This document shows positions 36,250 through 47,731 of a stretch of 64,000 nucleotides of DNA, in pieces. Position 1 is the stretch's first letter; each line of letters opens with the position of its first letter. This stretch comes from Lunularia cruciata (lineage: Eukaryota; Streptophyta; Marchantiopsida; Lunulariales; Lunulariaceae). The notes under the pieces were generated by a model. It was not told the origin of the DNA and did not search any database. It worked only from the letters and a program-made list of their open reading frames with translations. The stretch spans positions 60,464,333 through 60,528,332 of the forward strand of contig OX419756.1 in NCBI GenBank assembly GCA_948567375.1, read 5' to 3'. Both the position numbers and the translations under genes were made by a program.

Positions 36250-39161
36250 TGTCAGCTTTGGCATAGCCTCTACTTGTGCACTACAAATCCTCCACGTCGA
36301 TGAGCATGCAGAAGTTTTTGCTTAGCACGGACAGACTACCACTTAGTCTATGGCATGGAGAGCTTTAAACCATGCAAGACGATTAATGGTTTGGAAAATG
36401 ACCACTCCCTCATGCTGCTAGAGGGTTTTTTTTCTGAATTCATTCAAGAAAACCCTGGAGCAATATGGGCATTTGAGAGAAATGTCGAGAGTGCTATAGA
36501 GCAGTCATTTTTGTGTCCTCAATCCTAGAAATTTTCATTTCGTCACTGCCAACCAATGGTCATTGTGGATGCATGCTACTTATGCTCAAAGATATGGCGG
36601 TGTGATAATGTCTACATAGGCTCATGATGGTGAAGGCCATATAGTTCCACTTTGCACTTGCATTGCACCTATCGAGAATGAAGTAAACTGGGTGTTTTTC
36701 CTTTAGAAATTGAGAGCTTCAATTCCGAAGGTTGGGCAGCCAAGCATCATTCTCATGCATGATCTCAAAAAGGGCTTGCATAATGTGCAATGCATTGTCT
36801 TGCCAAAATCACATGAATCAATTTTTACATACCACCTCAAAAAGAATGTGAATGCAAGATTTAAGTCAATGTTTAAGCGCAAGATATGGATGGTAGCGAA
36901 GGCACTAATGATAAGGGAGCATGAAGTAGCAATGCAAGTCTTCTGCTTGGAAAATCCACTTGAGAATGTAATACTCCAAGGACAAGAGAAGAGAGAAAAC
37001 ACAGATTACACACTCAAACATTTGATGCCCCAAAGAGCACCTTCTCTTTATTATATAGACAAAGAGGATCTCCTCCAAGGAAGCTCCACCATAGGATTAG
37101 GCACATAGATAGGTGACATGTCAGCAAGCTCCACCCTTTGATTACTTACTTGGATGGGTGACATGTAGGTCTAAGTCCTATCTGGTTAGTCAAACAAGCT
37201 TTGACCAGAGGGAATCTTTTAGAGAATCTTCTTGTAGGAATCTCAAAATCACGTAGGTAAGGTACCGTTGGAAAGCTCTCAAAGAGAAAAAATCAAGGGA
37301 GGGAAGGCCAATGTTTCCTTTACTGGGAGGGGGAGGGCTTGCACATTTTTAAGGCCTAATTCATCCGTTTAGGCATCCAAAATTGCCTTCAAAGATTTCA
37401 GGCATATTTCAGTCCTACTCTATTTGTAGAAGTCCCCTTTTGATGATACCTCTTTCTGATCTGTTTAGTCCATCATGTGTAGCATCCTTCCAGATGTTAC
37501 CAAACCAATTATCACCTTTAAATCATGTGTCTAGCTATTGGTCCTAAGGTTCTCAAGTCTATTCTAGGTTCTGCACTATTAGTAGAAGTACTCTTTTGGT
37601 GATACTTCTGTTTGATCTATTTTGACCATCATGTATAACATCATTCTAGATGTTACCAAACCAAATTTCACATCTAGATCATATTGCTAGCTCTTGGTAT
37701 TACAGCGACCGACTACTTGATTGGTTGTGACATCAAAAAGTATGCAATAACATACTTTCTAGCTATGCGATATGGCATAGTGAAGTCCAATTTGGCCAAG
37801 AGCACCAAATCTTGGCTTGAAAAGCTGCGCAATGGCTCATATCTGAACTTTTTCAGCGGATGGGTATCCCAAGCTATAGAGCTAATGTTTTATAGAGCTT
37901 GTATGCACAAGTCGATACAACCATTCCAAAATCCACGATATGACGCTACAATGAATTGAAATGCAAGAACCAACAATAGCAAGTGTTATAGTTCTTGCTT
38001 CTTGGTTTTAAGGTAACACACCCAACCAATAGAAGCAAAAGTATTGTGGATCTCGAGTTCCAAACCTGCAATTGCAAAGCTTTTGAAGAATATCAGTTCC
38101 CTTGCATGCATGCATGCTGCTAGTGTAATTGCCAAAGCGGGGCTTGCATCAACATCTTTTATGGCAAGCTCCTAGCTAATGATTGCTTTGCAATCCACTT
38201 ATGGTATATCAATGCTGTTGATTTGTGTAGTGACCTTCCTTCTAATGGTGTATCCAAACCGCCCAACATTACACGAAAGGCCGGCTATCGTGCGTATATA
38301 CATCGCATTGTGTATATACATCGCTACAAAACATACATTGTTGTCAACATCATACACTATAGAAGCACAACTCACATATGAGTCATACATAGACTCTAAA
38401 GTGCCACAATAATCAGATTGTTTACCACTCTCAACTCAACTCAGATCAGTACTTGATCTGTCACTCTATAAACTGCCAACAACTAGGCCCTGATTACAAT
38501 CAAGCCACACCCACTCTAGCTAAGAGAATCCAGGTGATGCTCGCCGGCCTCTGTCCACCATAGCCAAGAACTCAAAGGCTCAACATCAGAGAAGTAAGCT
38601 CTCTGGAGTTGCACTTCAAAAGTATACCCCCTAGACTCAAGCTAGGTCTGAACCCTAACGGTACAAACGGTGCAAAGTGAAGGTGGGCCCCACTGTGAAT
38701 TCAGTACCTTGAACACAAAATCTGACCGTTAGAAAGTAGTCTTTGAGAAACTGCTGAAATAACTCTAACTACTATCATTGGAACTCTAGTGTCCGAGCGA
38801 TCTAGATGCGGCACTAAAAATGGCGTGACACGGCATGCCAAAATCAAAAAGGCTATGATCAAGGGGCAAAGTCGGCACGGAGGACCAATATACATGTGGC
38901 CAATCTGGGGTTAAGGGCCACAACAAAGCAATGTGCAGCCGACAAAATGTGATGGCAAGTCGCGTTCAATGCTTGCAGCAAGATGCACACGACATGCCTA
39001 CAATGCCACAAGCGCATGCGCCGCCTCTTGCTGGTGAAATTCAAGGCATTCAAGATATGCAGATTGTAGTGGAAGGTAGGCTCAAGCGAGTTTTTGTTTG
39101 CAAGAAATGCAGACACAATCATTATGCCAAGACCCCTTGTCGCGTGGAGCAACCTGAATAG
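36250..39161 (+). mobile_element. Decayed Mutator-like (MULE) DNA transposon with transposase remnants
   Basis: In order on the plus strand there are: a 'MAWRALNHARRL' helix (~36.35 kb), 'LEGFFSEFIQENPGAIW' (~36.42 kb), 'PMVIVDACYL' with the first catalytic Asp and 'YGGVIMST' (~36.55 kb), then 'AHDGEGHIVPLCTCIAPIEN' and 'LMHDLKKGLHNV'. After the LTR insertion come 'MRYGIVKSNLAKSTKSWL', a SWIM zinc finger (CNCKAFEEYQFPCMHA, ~38.07 kb), and in one frame at 38892-39161 two zinc-knuckle-like blocks (CGQSGVKGHNKAMC and CKKCRHNHYAKTPC). The early part is interrupted by frameshifts and stops. About 545 bp (38.29-38.83 kb) between the SWIM finger and the knuckles match nothing and may be a second insertion. 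Similar AT-rich words at ~35.56-35.65 kb and, inverted, ~39.21-39.29 kb may be worn terminal repeats. The element is inactive. Confidence 0.85.
36967..37704 (-). mobile_element. Solo LTR of the gypsy family, inserted in the MULE
   Basis: The 738-bp unit starts TGTAATACTCC and ends TTGGTATTACA, the family ends. It splits the MULE transposase region, whose protein similarity resumes on the far side, so it is younger than the MULE. The flanking five bases (GAGAA and GCGAC) match only in part, so the target duplication has decayed or the insertion was altered. Confidence 0.93.
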
Positions 39162-40473
39162 TTTATAAAATGTGCACAATGTGATGTGTTGGGTCAAGGA
39201 TATTTTTTAATCGGTGATCTGTCCATTTGTAAATAAAATTTTTAAAGGGCCCATATATTAAAATTTCCCTTTTAACAATCCCTTACACAAAAATATAATA
39301 AGAATGTTGTTCGTATTGTTCAATAACAATCCAAACTTAAACGATGTATATAAACGAGTTTGCACTACTCTTGACAAGCTTAATATCGTGAGAGATAGTA
39401 AAAATTGCAAGCATTCGAAAAGAGAGGAAAGAAGGCTTATGAAGTCAAGACGAGATACTATATCATTTTGTCAAAGATAAGAATTCTTCATGGTGGATGT
39501 TCCTATATGCCACATGAATTGGAAATGCTTAGTCAAATAGAAAATCAGATTAAACGAGAATTGAGGAATATTTTCATGCTTAAGTAGCATCAACATTCTA
39601 TGGCTGGCTCTAGTCAACATTATTGTAAAATTAGCATTTATTAAAATGCTTTAATATCTAGGAGGACACTACCGTCTTCAAAGATGAAATTGAAGGTGCT
39701 AAGGCGGGTGCTTTGTCTTGAACTCACTGTAATATGCCAAGAATTTTAAAGGGGTTCTTTATCTCACGGAGTACCCATGTTTTAACCCCTCCACGAATTA
39801 TTTAAGCATTTCCACTTACTATTGAACCTTCTTCTCTTACGCATGATAGAAACGTCTATAATAACACATGAAAAGAAGAAAAAGGAATTATGACATTAAT
39901 TTAATGCAAAAGCCATGAAGTTAACATCAGTGTAAGTCTTTTCAGCATAGAGGTTCGTAAGAATAAAAGAAACAAGAAGTTTTGTCGTTCTCAAAAAAGG
40001 TGACTAAGCACCTCTTGCTCCTTTATCCAGGATGTTAGATACGATTTCACTATTTCAGATAGTTTTTAAGTTTGTTGGTGTACTAAAAGTAAAATTTAAC
40101 AACTTGATTATCTTAAAGTTCTAAGCCAAATTAGGTTCAGAAACAAAATTTCCACTATTATTTTAGGAAACTTATTTCATTAGTTTTAATAGTCTGATAT
40201 ATGTTTATGAGGGCAAGGGCAAAATATCATGTAAAAACTCCTTTAAATTAAGTTCAAGAAAAATATTATAATTCCACTAATTTTAGAGAAATACGTAGTC
40301 AGACATGTCATATTTATGGTAGAAAAGTTTAAATTTCATATTTGCAATTATAGGCTCATACTCAGATGTTTAGTTACTAGTGGATTGATTTGGTTGGATA
40401 AACTTGATAGTACATTTTGTTGTCAACGGTAAAACGGAGATAAAAAGCTAGCACTAATATGGCACACACACAC
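39162..40473. other. AT-rich intergenic DNA, no gene seen
   Basis: About 1.3 kb after the MULE. Only a short 60-codon frame at 39405-39587 is open, and it has no recognisable family. It is probably old transposon flank or unique AT-rich spacer. Confidence 0.5.
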
Positions 40474-40802
40474 ATCAGCCATATCTTATACATAACCATA
40501 TCTATATTAGTAGGACCAACGAACTCGAAAAATTGGAAGTCGAAAAGCTAACCATAAGAATATACGGTAGTGTGATATTTCAGTATGAGATATTTTGGTG
40601 AGGTATGCTAATATATTAGAGTTTACTAAAAGTAAACCTTAGTATCGAAGAGTTAAGGCTTTTATATATATACCTCACCTAAATATCTCATATTGAAATA
40701 TCACACTATCGTATATTCTTATGGTTAGCTTTTCGACTTCCAATTCCTCGACTTTGTTGGTCCTACTAATATAAATATGGTGAGGTAAAAGATATGGCTG
40801 AT
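40474..40802. mobile_element. Foldback element (MITE-like), arms about 133 bp
   Basis: The left arm beginning ATCAGCCATATCTT and the right arm ending AAGATATGGCTGAT are reverse complements over about 133 bp with few mismatches. They share, for example, 'TTAGTAGGACCAAC', 'TTGGAAGTCGAAAAGCTAAC' and 'AGTGTGATATTTCA'. The loop is about 63 bp and itself contains a small hairpin (GTTTAC-TAAAA-GTAAAC). There is no coding capacity. A clear target duplication is not visible, so the transposon superfamily cannot be given. A transcript through this would fold into a long near-perfect hairpin. Confidence 0.9.
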
Positions 40803-40890
40803 CTATCTCTTTAAGTAATATTGTTCTCTATAATTTTGTCTGAACTCTTTTTATGAGGGGACGTAGAACGCATACCACAAACCAGTGAGC

Positions 40891-41050
40891 AATATCCTCC
40901 TAGGTGCAGTAGGGCAGATTTCTCATATAAACCGTATTGGGATTTAGCCCCGTTTTACTTTTTTCATCTCCCCTTTGACAAATCTCTCCGCGCAGAAAAA
41001 CGAAGGATGGGAAGACCCATCCTTCATTTTTCTACGCGGTCGCCCTTGTT
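40891..41050 (+). repeat. Copy 1 of an unnamed ~150-bp dispersed repeat
   Basis: It reads 'CTAGGTGCAGTAGGGCAGATT', 'TCTCATATA', 'GGGATTTAGCCCC', and ends 'CCCATCCTTCATTTTTCTACGCGGTCGCC' in outline. The same ordered words recur at 57166-57310 (same strand) and 46909-47060 (opposite strand). At 40989-41041 the end region is a near palindrome around GGATGGG-AAGA-CCCATCC, as if two copies of the tip were joined head to head. No coding capacity, LTR ends or known family is apparent. Confidence 0.8.
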
Positions 41051-41597
41051 TACTATATCCTCTTAGAAGTCAATCAAATAGCCAGACGATCTCCTCCGCA
41101 CTACCACAATACAAGTCACATAAAGATGGAAGTGCAGTAAACGACAAATGAGTGGAAAAACGTGTGCTTCAACGCGTGTCTGAGCTAGTGGGAGAAAAAG
41201 TGTCCATTTGGTTGCAGAACTTCAAGTGGATCGAACTGTATAGTCAGTGTGGCGCCATGGAAACGAAGATGAGGCTGTACTTCGCGACGCAGGCACGAAC
41301 TAGGGACTACACGGATATGTGTAGTAGCATATCACTTGTGTGTAAAGCTGCCACTAGAAGAAAGTTTCCGTTCGTGTGGATGGATAATTAGGACAGATCA
41401 CAGAGTGTTGCTCGTTCTCATCGGACAGAAGGTACAGTTCACTCTTCTTTATGTGCAACCCTCCAGTACAGTATTTGTATGGACTTCGTATTGTAGCTGA
41501 ATAAGTCTACATGGCACGCGTCATTGATGGATGGACTTGAATGCCTGCCAGACGACCATTCGAAGGACATTTGCCCAGAATCTGTCCAAAATGAAAA

Positions 41598-41637
41598 AAG
41601 GCGACCGCGTAGGAAAAATGAAGGATGGGAAGACCCC
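41598..41637 (-). repeat. Partial copy of the dispersed repeat (tip only)
   Basis: About 40 bp, AAGGCGACCGCGTAGG...GGATGGGAAGACCCC, match the reverse complement of the 3' tip of the copy ending at 41050. The two tips face each other across about 550 bp, like the terminal repeats of a small non-autonomous element. Confidence 0.7.
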
Positions 41638-42189
41638 AAAATGCGGGGGGAATCTTAGACTTTTTACGAGGTAAGTCCTTTGGGATATCCTTCTCTCCAC
41701 GGCGTCTAGGGATTTACTGGGTTGAGGTAAATTGCCAAGTGTAGCAGATGTACTGGTCGGCGTTGGATTGTGGCAGATGTTACTACGGGCAGTGGGTGTG
41801 AACTTTATGTGGACCTGCCCTCGAAGGCTGGGCCTTCTTTCGCGGAGCAAGGACCTCACGCTGAATATGATTCGCATGGTACGTTGAGGTCTTTCGCTCG
41901 CGGTCCGTCCCGGGAAGTGCGGAGGAGGTATCCATGGATGTGTTGTCTGATGAGAGTACTCGCTCGGATGTGCTGACTTGCAAGAGATCTGTTTGGTGCA
42001 GGCAACTGTGATTGTCTAGCAAAATTAGCAACCTGGTGCTCGTGGCGGTGGGGAGAATACAAATTGTAGTCGAGGAAGGGGACGAGGAGGAAGGAGGAGG
42101 GAGGGAGAGAAGATTGGGCTGGCTGGCTCCGTCTAGGGGCTTTGTTCCTGATGGGATTGGGATTGAGGATCGAGGAAGAGGCGGAGAGT

Positions 42190-45100
42190 ATGGATTTGCT
42201 AGTGGAAAGCATGAGGAAATCGTATACGGATTCGGTGAGCGAGGCATTAAGGGAACATGAGTTTAACTTCGTGATCAGCGATCCGCGGCTGCCCGATAAT
42301 CCGATTGTGTATGCAAGCGAGGGGTTTTGCAAGATGTCCGGATACTCGCGGCAGGAGGTAGTAGGACATAATTGTCGATTTTTGCAGGGGCCGGATACGG
42401 ACCGACGGACGGTGCTGGAGTTAAGAGATGCCATAAGGGAAGAACGGGCGGCGCAGGTGCGAATATTGAATTACACCAAGGAAGGGAAGCCGTTCTGGAA
42501 TTTGTTCCACTTAGCCCCGGTGTTCTCGAAAGCAGATGGAACTGTCATTCATTTTGTGGGAGTACAAACTCTTATTTCTAGTCAGTTAGCTTCTGTCGAG
42601 AAGATTCCTAGTGTTTTGCCTTCGGTCATTCTTCATCCCCCAAAGCTCTCTGTGGTAGTTAGGAGCCAGGAAGAAGGAAATGCAGCGAGATTCGAGTCGG
42701 ATTCTGTTACTCTGAATGGTGGGATGTCTACCTTTCTCATTGGGAGCCTTTCCCTTCTCTGCATGCTATTACATCCATTCCAGTACTATTTATAGCTCAT
42801 ACCTTAATTAACACGAAATTGAAGGAGTGGCTCATTTCATGAAGTTGGAGTTCGTTCATTGTGCTTTGAAGCTTATACCAGAGTGGTTATAATGTGATGC
42901 AATCGCCAGCTGCTGAGGAGTCCCAACCTTGCAGAGAACAAAGTACAGAGGAAGTCAAGGGAACGGATGCTGTGAAGTGCCTCGTGTCTGAGTTGTGTGC
43001 GTCCAGTAAAGGGAAAAAAGGAGTTGAGGAGAAAAGATCTAAGCAGCTTTCTGAGAGTCCCGCCGATGGGGTTGTGAGTTCGTCCCTGATGCTTTCCTTG
43101 ACTCGAATACAACAAAGTTTTGTGCTGTAAGTTTCTCCTCATATTGGATCTAGTGTATTCTACTAGACACATGATAAGTAATGCGGAAATGATCAAAATA
43201 TCTAAAGAAAACGGTTTCTTCATTCTCGTCATGGTCCAAAGATGTTCTTGTGCCGATGGTGTAAAACATCTGAACCTAGTTGACTTTTGTCATTCTTGCT
43301 CTCTGGTCTTGCTCTCCTGTCTTGGTTCGCTCGACTGAAATCCGTGCCATCTCTATTCATGTATTCATGGTTCCATCATGTTAGTAGAGGCCGAAGGAAG
43401 CTTTTCAAATCTTTCTGGACTTCAAGGGCCACGGCATGCACGGAACTACGAGTATTTTCTCTCTCCTGCCTTCCATTCATACCAGATACTATTTTCGACC
43501 CAGCAATGCCTTTCTATGTAGAGACCAAAATTTGCAAGGAGGAACTTGGCATCAGGAGTATGGTCTATCTTTCCAGCACTCAGTAAAGTTAAATGGGAAA
43601 ACAATTGACAGCACTGAACGATACTTGACTCACACGGCTTCTGCTCCAATTTCTCAAATACTTGATTCACACGTCCAATCAATATTGAGAAGTCTAGATG
43701 TTACCCATTTATTCTCAAACTAAGACTTTCAGGACAACAGTTTGTCATTGGTCAGTACAGGACTTACTCTGATTGAGGCTCAAATCCTTTCATCTGGATA
43801 GAATATTAGAAGTTTCTGTGACAAGCTCATGGGGTGCTTTACTTCTAGTGGCCATTGAGACCAGGGTGTCTTGCGTGTAGATTGTGGCGAGAAGGAAAGG
43901 GATTGAACCTTAGCTTCAGGAGTGTAGATTTTTGTGTGAAGCATCTATAGAGGTAATTTTCCAGTAACCAAGAGACCAAGATACGGAAATAAGTTTCAGG
44001 TGTGAACGGCCTTTCGCTCCTATCCTCTCTATAAAACTGGGCTCGGATTGTTCCTTTCTGGAAGGAAAGATTCAATATAGGCTGTTTATGCGTGGGAATA
44101 CTTGTAGGTCAATATCCACATAATTTTTATGAACGTGAGAAGGTAATGAGCAACCTTTGTGTTTCTCATTCAGCATTATCACTTCTGAGCTGTGGTCTGC
44201 TGTGCGTACAGGGCTGATCCTCATATTCCAGATATGCCGATCGTTCATGCAAGTGATCTTTTCCTACATTTGACTGGTGAGATGATGTTCATAGACAATA
44301 CAGGTGCTCAAGATTCTGATCCCTTTATACCAGCGAGGCCAAAACGTCGTAAAAAATTTAAAATCCCGCCTTGAGTGTTCTCACCTTTCTCTTTTCTGTA
44401 TGTGAAGGCTACAGTCGAGAGGAGGTTGTAGGACGCAATTGTCGCTTCTTGCAGGGTCCTGATACAGACCCGGCTGCAGTAGCACAGGTACCTTCTTTAT
44501 TCATCTGTCTATTTCTTAATTACTGTTCCTGTGGTGTAACCGAGCTTGGATCCCACAAGAATGCAAGTTATATGCTTCAAGTTGGTCCTTCACCTGCCTT
44601 TGACGATGTTCGGATGTCCTGTCAGATTCGTGCGAGTATTAAGGAAGAGAAACCTTGTTCAGTAAGAATCCTCAACTATAGGTACGATTGTGTTACAAGT
44701 CTTGTTACGAATGCTAGAATGCGACATATTTCGTTGTATTCTTGGATCTCCAGTGTACTGTCGCTGCCAATGCTGATAGTTTTCAGGTGTGGATCCTTTG
44801 TTTGGGAATACAGAAAGGACAAGAGACCATTCTGGAACTTGTTGCACATTTCGCCTGTAAGGAGCTGTGGAGGCAAGGTGGGTGGCGAGTAGTACCCTGC
44901 TTGTTACAGATTCACAGCTGTTTACCATAGTTCACTTATTTATTGGAGTTTGTGCAGCAACTTATTTACCTGCTTGCTTACGTACAAATACTCGTGATCA
45001 GCTTTTAATCGATGATATCCCGGATGCTTTATCAGGTGGCGTTTTTCGTTGGAGTGCAACTCCAGGTGATGGCGGCAGATGAAGAGGTGGAGGAGGAAGG

Positions 45101-45215
45101 TACAGGTTTGAGTGCAGCGATGAAACAACGGAGCGCTGTCGGGGCCGTCAGAGTAGCTGTGCGTAGTCTTCAAGGTGAAGGTCTGCGGCGTTTTGGGAAG
45201 GGTGCTAGCACTTAA
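42190..45215 (+). CDS. LLP: LOV/LOV blue-light receptor (LLP, PAS/LOV protein family)
   Basis: Proposed exons: 42190-42718, 42910-43126, 44212-44276, 44408-44487, 44626-44681, 44814-44877, 45036-45215, giving 396 residues. The first intron's borders (phase 1) are less certain than the others. An in-frame ATG at 42151 is an alternative start. The first LOV domain (residues ~20-140) has GHNCRFLQGPDTD, ILNY, FWNLFH and FVGVQ. The second (~250-375) has GRNCRFLQGPDTD, ILNY, FWNLLH and FFVGVQ. Each keeps the Cys that forms the flavin adduct plus the Asn/Gln flavin contacts. The tail 'AVGAVRVAVRS' is the family signature. There is no kinase or F-box domain. In Arabidopsis the homologous PLP binds VTC2-type proteins under light control; a similar signalling role here is inference. 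Seed-plant PLP lacks the first Cys. Confidence 0.92.
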
Positions 45216-46908
45216 AAGTAGTCTCAAGACAATGTAACGAATAGCTGAGACTCAACGAACTTGCTCGTGTGAGAGTTGACAGTCGCCACTAGGCATGGAG
45301 CGAGGGGACTGCGCACGGTGAAGAAGGTTCTTCAAGTGATAGGCAGGACCTTAGTGTGAGAACTTTAGTCACGGTGTTGTACGCGACATATGTAGCCAAC
45401 CTTCCTCCGTACAATCAAAGTTAGCGTTCTATGAAGTCAGATAGACGGTGATAACCTCTCCACAAACAGAACTGCCCAGAGTGGACCTAAACCCGGATTC
45501 CTAACAACCCTCGGTCAAAAGGAGAACAGGGGACAGTAAGTTGGTAAACACTTGGGAGAGAGGATGTTACAAGTTTGTGCTTCTCAATAAGAGGCATACA
45601 AAGTAGAAGCTCGGGGCAATTTTCAAAGGCTTTTTGATTCGTAGTGATTAGATGTTAGAAAGCGAAGACCGGATTGATTGCGCGAACCTGTAGCGGTCGT
45701 GAAAGTCATGACTTTTCTACAACGGAAGAGGCTCGATCCCAGCCTGTATATCTGTATCTGCTCGTCGTCGGATGTAGCCTCTTAGCATTATAGGTAACCA
45801 GTTAGAGTAGTCTTCAGGGCGTCTCGTTTTGTAAGTAATGTACAATGGGCCTCATAGTTGCAGCGAGGGGGGTAACAACATTAGTGCTTTCCTTTTTCCT
45901 TTTTGAAATTAAAGGTGGACGATTAGTGCAAAACCACTTTGTTTGTCTTCTCATTTGAGGTTGATATGACTCGCCCACTATTGCAATTTTGCTCGTCGAT
46001 TATATAATTGTATACTAGTATCGAATTCGGACGAGTATTGACAGATTCTGTATTAATGGTCATTATTTGTTTTGTGTGGATTGTATTTCGCTTTAACGAC
46101 GTCTTTGTCCCGGCGATGGCGTATCTACTGCTGTTTTAAATGAATTGCGGTTAGTAAGTTGAGTTGGACAGAGTTGAGTCGTCGAGCATGATGCTTGCAA
46201 GTTTGAAGGGGTTGTCTGCGAGGTTTCTTCAGTGTAATTGTGTGAGACCCAGCATAGCTGCTGTTCAACATGCTTACACTGCGCAGCTATCTTGCAGATT
46301 TGGGTGGAAACAGACACAAGCTGTCAGACGTTCGTTTTAATAATTTCTTTTTTCTCTATCCTTAATTTATACGCGCAAAGAAGAATGCAACCTGGAACGT
46401 ACACTGAAGCTACCTGAATAGTAGGTTTAGATAGATCGTGCTTTAATTTCTTCCCTTACCCCAGGGATCTGTAACCCGCTTCGCATTGCTTCGTCGTAGG
46501 GATTCTTGTTTGCGTAGGAGACAGTTTTAATACTCCTTAGTTTGTAGTAGTCATTCAGAAACAGTACACCTATCATATAAGCTTTGTTTCTGATTGAGCG
46601 GAAGTATGTCCGTGATACGTCAGCCATGAGGACGCGGAGATGCAATAGCAGTTCCCGTTCTCGGATTCGTTCTAATCACGGGTTAATATACGGGACACCA
46701 GTGGGCCTCCATGCTGAAAGGTTTTCTGGGCACTTCAAACGTAAGTGCTCAATTCTGCAGAGGGCACAAACTGCAACGGCATATCATCTCCTGGATTCTG
46801 AGTTGCCCACATCAATGATTCGATTTGTAGAGGAGTTATTACACAAAGTAGTCCCGACCACAATGATTTGTTACTAAAATATAGAATTTCTTTGTTCTTT
46901 GAAAAAGA
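45216..46908. other. 3' region of the LOV gene and spacer, no gene seen
   Basis: The early part is presumably 3' untranslated sequence of the LOV gene. Open frames at 46093-46317 (-) and 46584-46877 (+) have no recognisable domain or exon structure. No RNA gene can be supported. Confidence 0.45.
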
Positions 46909-47060
46909 GAAAGGCGACCGTGGAGGAAAAACGGAGGATGGGAAGACCCCATCAAGCCCTACAGAAAAAGACAAAAAAGAGAGACAAAAAAGGTAACATG
47001 GGGCTAAGCCCCAGGAGAGTCTATCCGAGAAATCTACCCTCCCGCATCTAAGATATTTGA
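46909..47060 (-). repeat. Copy of the ~150-bp dispersed repeat, inverted
   Basis: Read on the minus strand it carries, in order, 'TCTTAGATGCGGGAGGG', 'TAGATTTCTCGGATAGACTC', 'GGGGCTTAGCCCC', 'GGGGTCTTCCCATCCTCC' and 'ACGGTCGCC', matching the copies at 40891-41050 and 57166-57310. Together with copy 1 it forms an inverted pair around the LOV gene. Confidence 0.8.
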
Positions 47061-47731
47061 GCTATGCAAGTCGTATTGTAACACACATTTGTGCACGTGT
47101 GTGGTATTGTGATATTTAATTTAATATTACAAGTTCTTAAGAGATATTATTTATATAGAGATAAATGATGATTCTATATTAGTCATGGTTAGCTAAAGTT
47201 AGTCATAGATAAGATAGAAAAAACCTTACTTTAGAGGAAGTAAAAAAGATGAACATCATTATTTTGGATTTTAATGTGTTGACTTTATATTATTCCCAGG
47301 TGTTTGACTTTGAAGAAAGAGTTGAGAATTCTTGGACTCGCAAGTCTTTTTGTTTTAGATTCTTTTTTAATCCAAGGATACTCCATGTGAAGGAATCCTT
47401 GACTTAGTGGTTGGGTCAAGATAAGACCACATGCTTAGAGGAATATGCCCATGTGAATGGATATTCTTTTTTACTTTTTGATTTTATTTGACTTTTAGTC
47501 TAATAACTTGAGTTACTACGGTAATTAATAACTTTGGTATGTAACTATTTCACAAATATATAAACTAGAGGTAAGGAGGTATTGAACATCCTTTCATTTG
47601 CAACTATCTCTCTCTCATTGAGTTCTCTAGTGAGCAATGTCTTGAGTCTTGGAGTGTTAGCCTTGGAGGAGTAGGATGTAGTTGGGGTTCCTTGCTTTCT
47701 TAGTCCATGGTGCGCTACCATAATAGCCATC
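47061..47731. other. AT-rich segment, possibly an LTR fragment of another element
   Basis: Contains a TATA-like 'AATATATAAACTAG' near 47.56 kb followed by 'GGTATTGAAC', wording seen around the transcription start of some plant copia LTRs. No paired copy or clean ends are visible in the window, so this stays tentative. It borders the 3' end of the LINE. Confidence 0.3.

Noticed and set aside
41152-41391. 79-codon frame upstream of the LOV gene
   Set aside because: Lies within the putative small repeat-ended unit and has no family signature or splice connection to the LOV exons.
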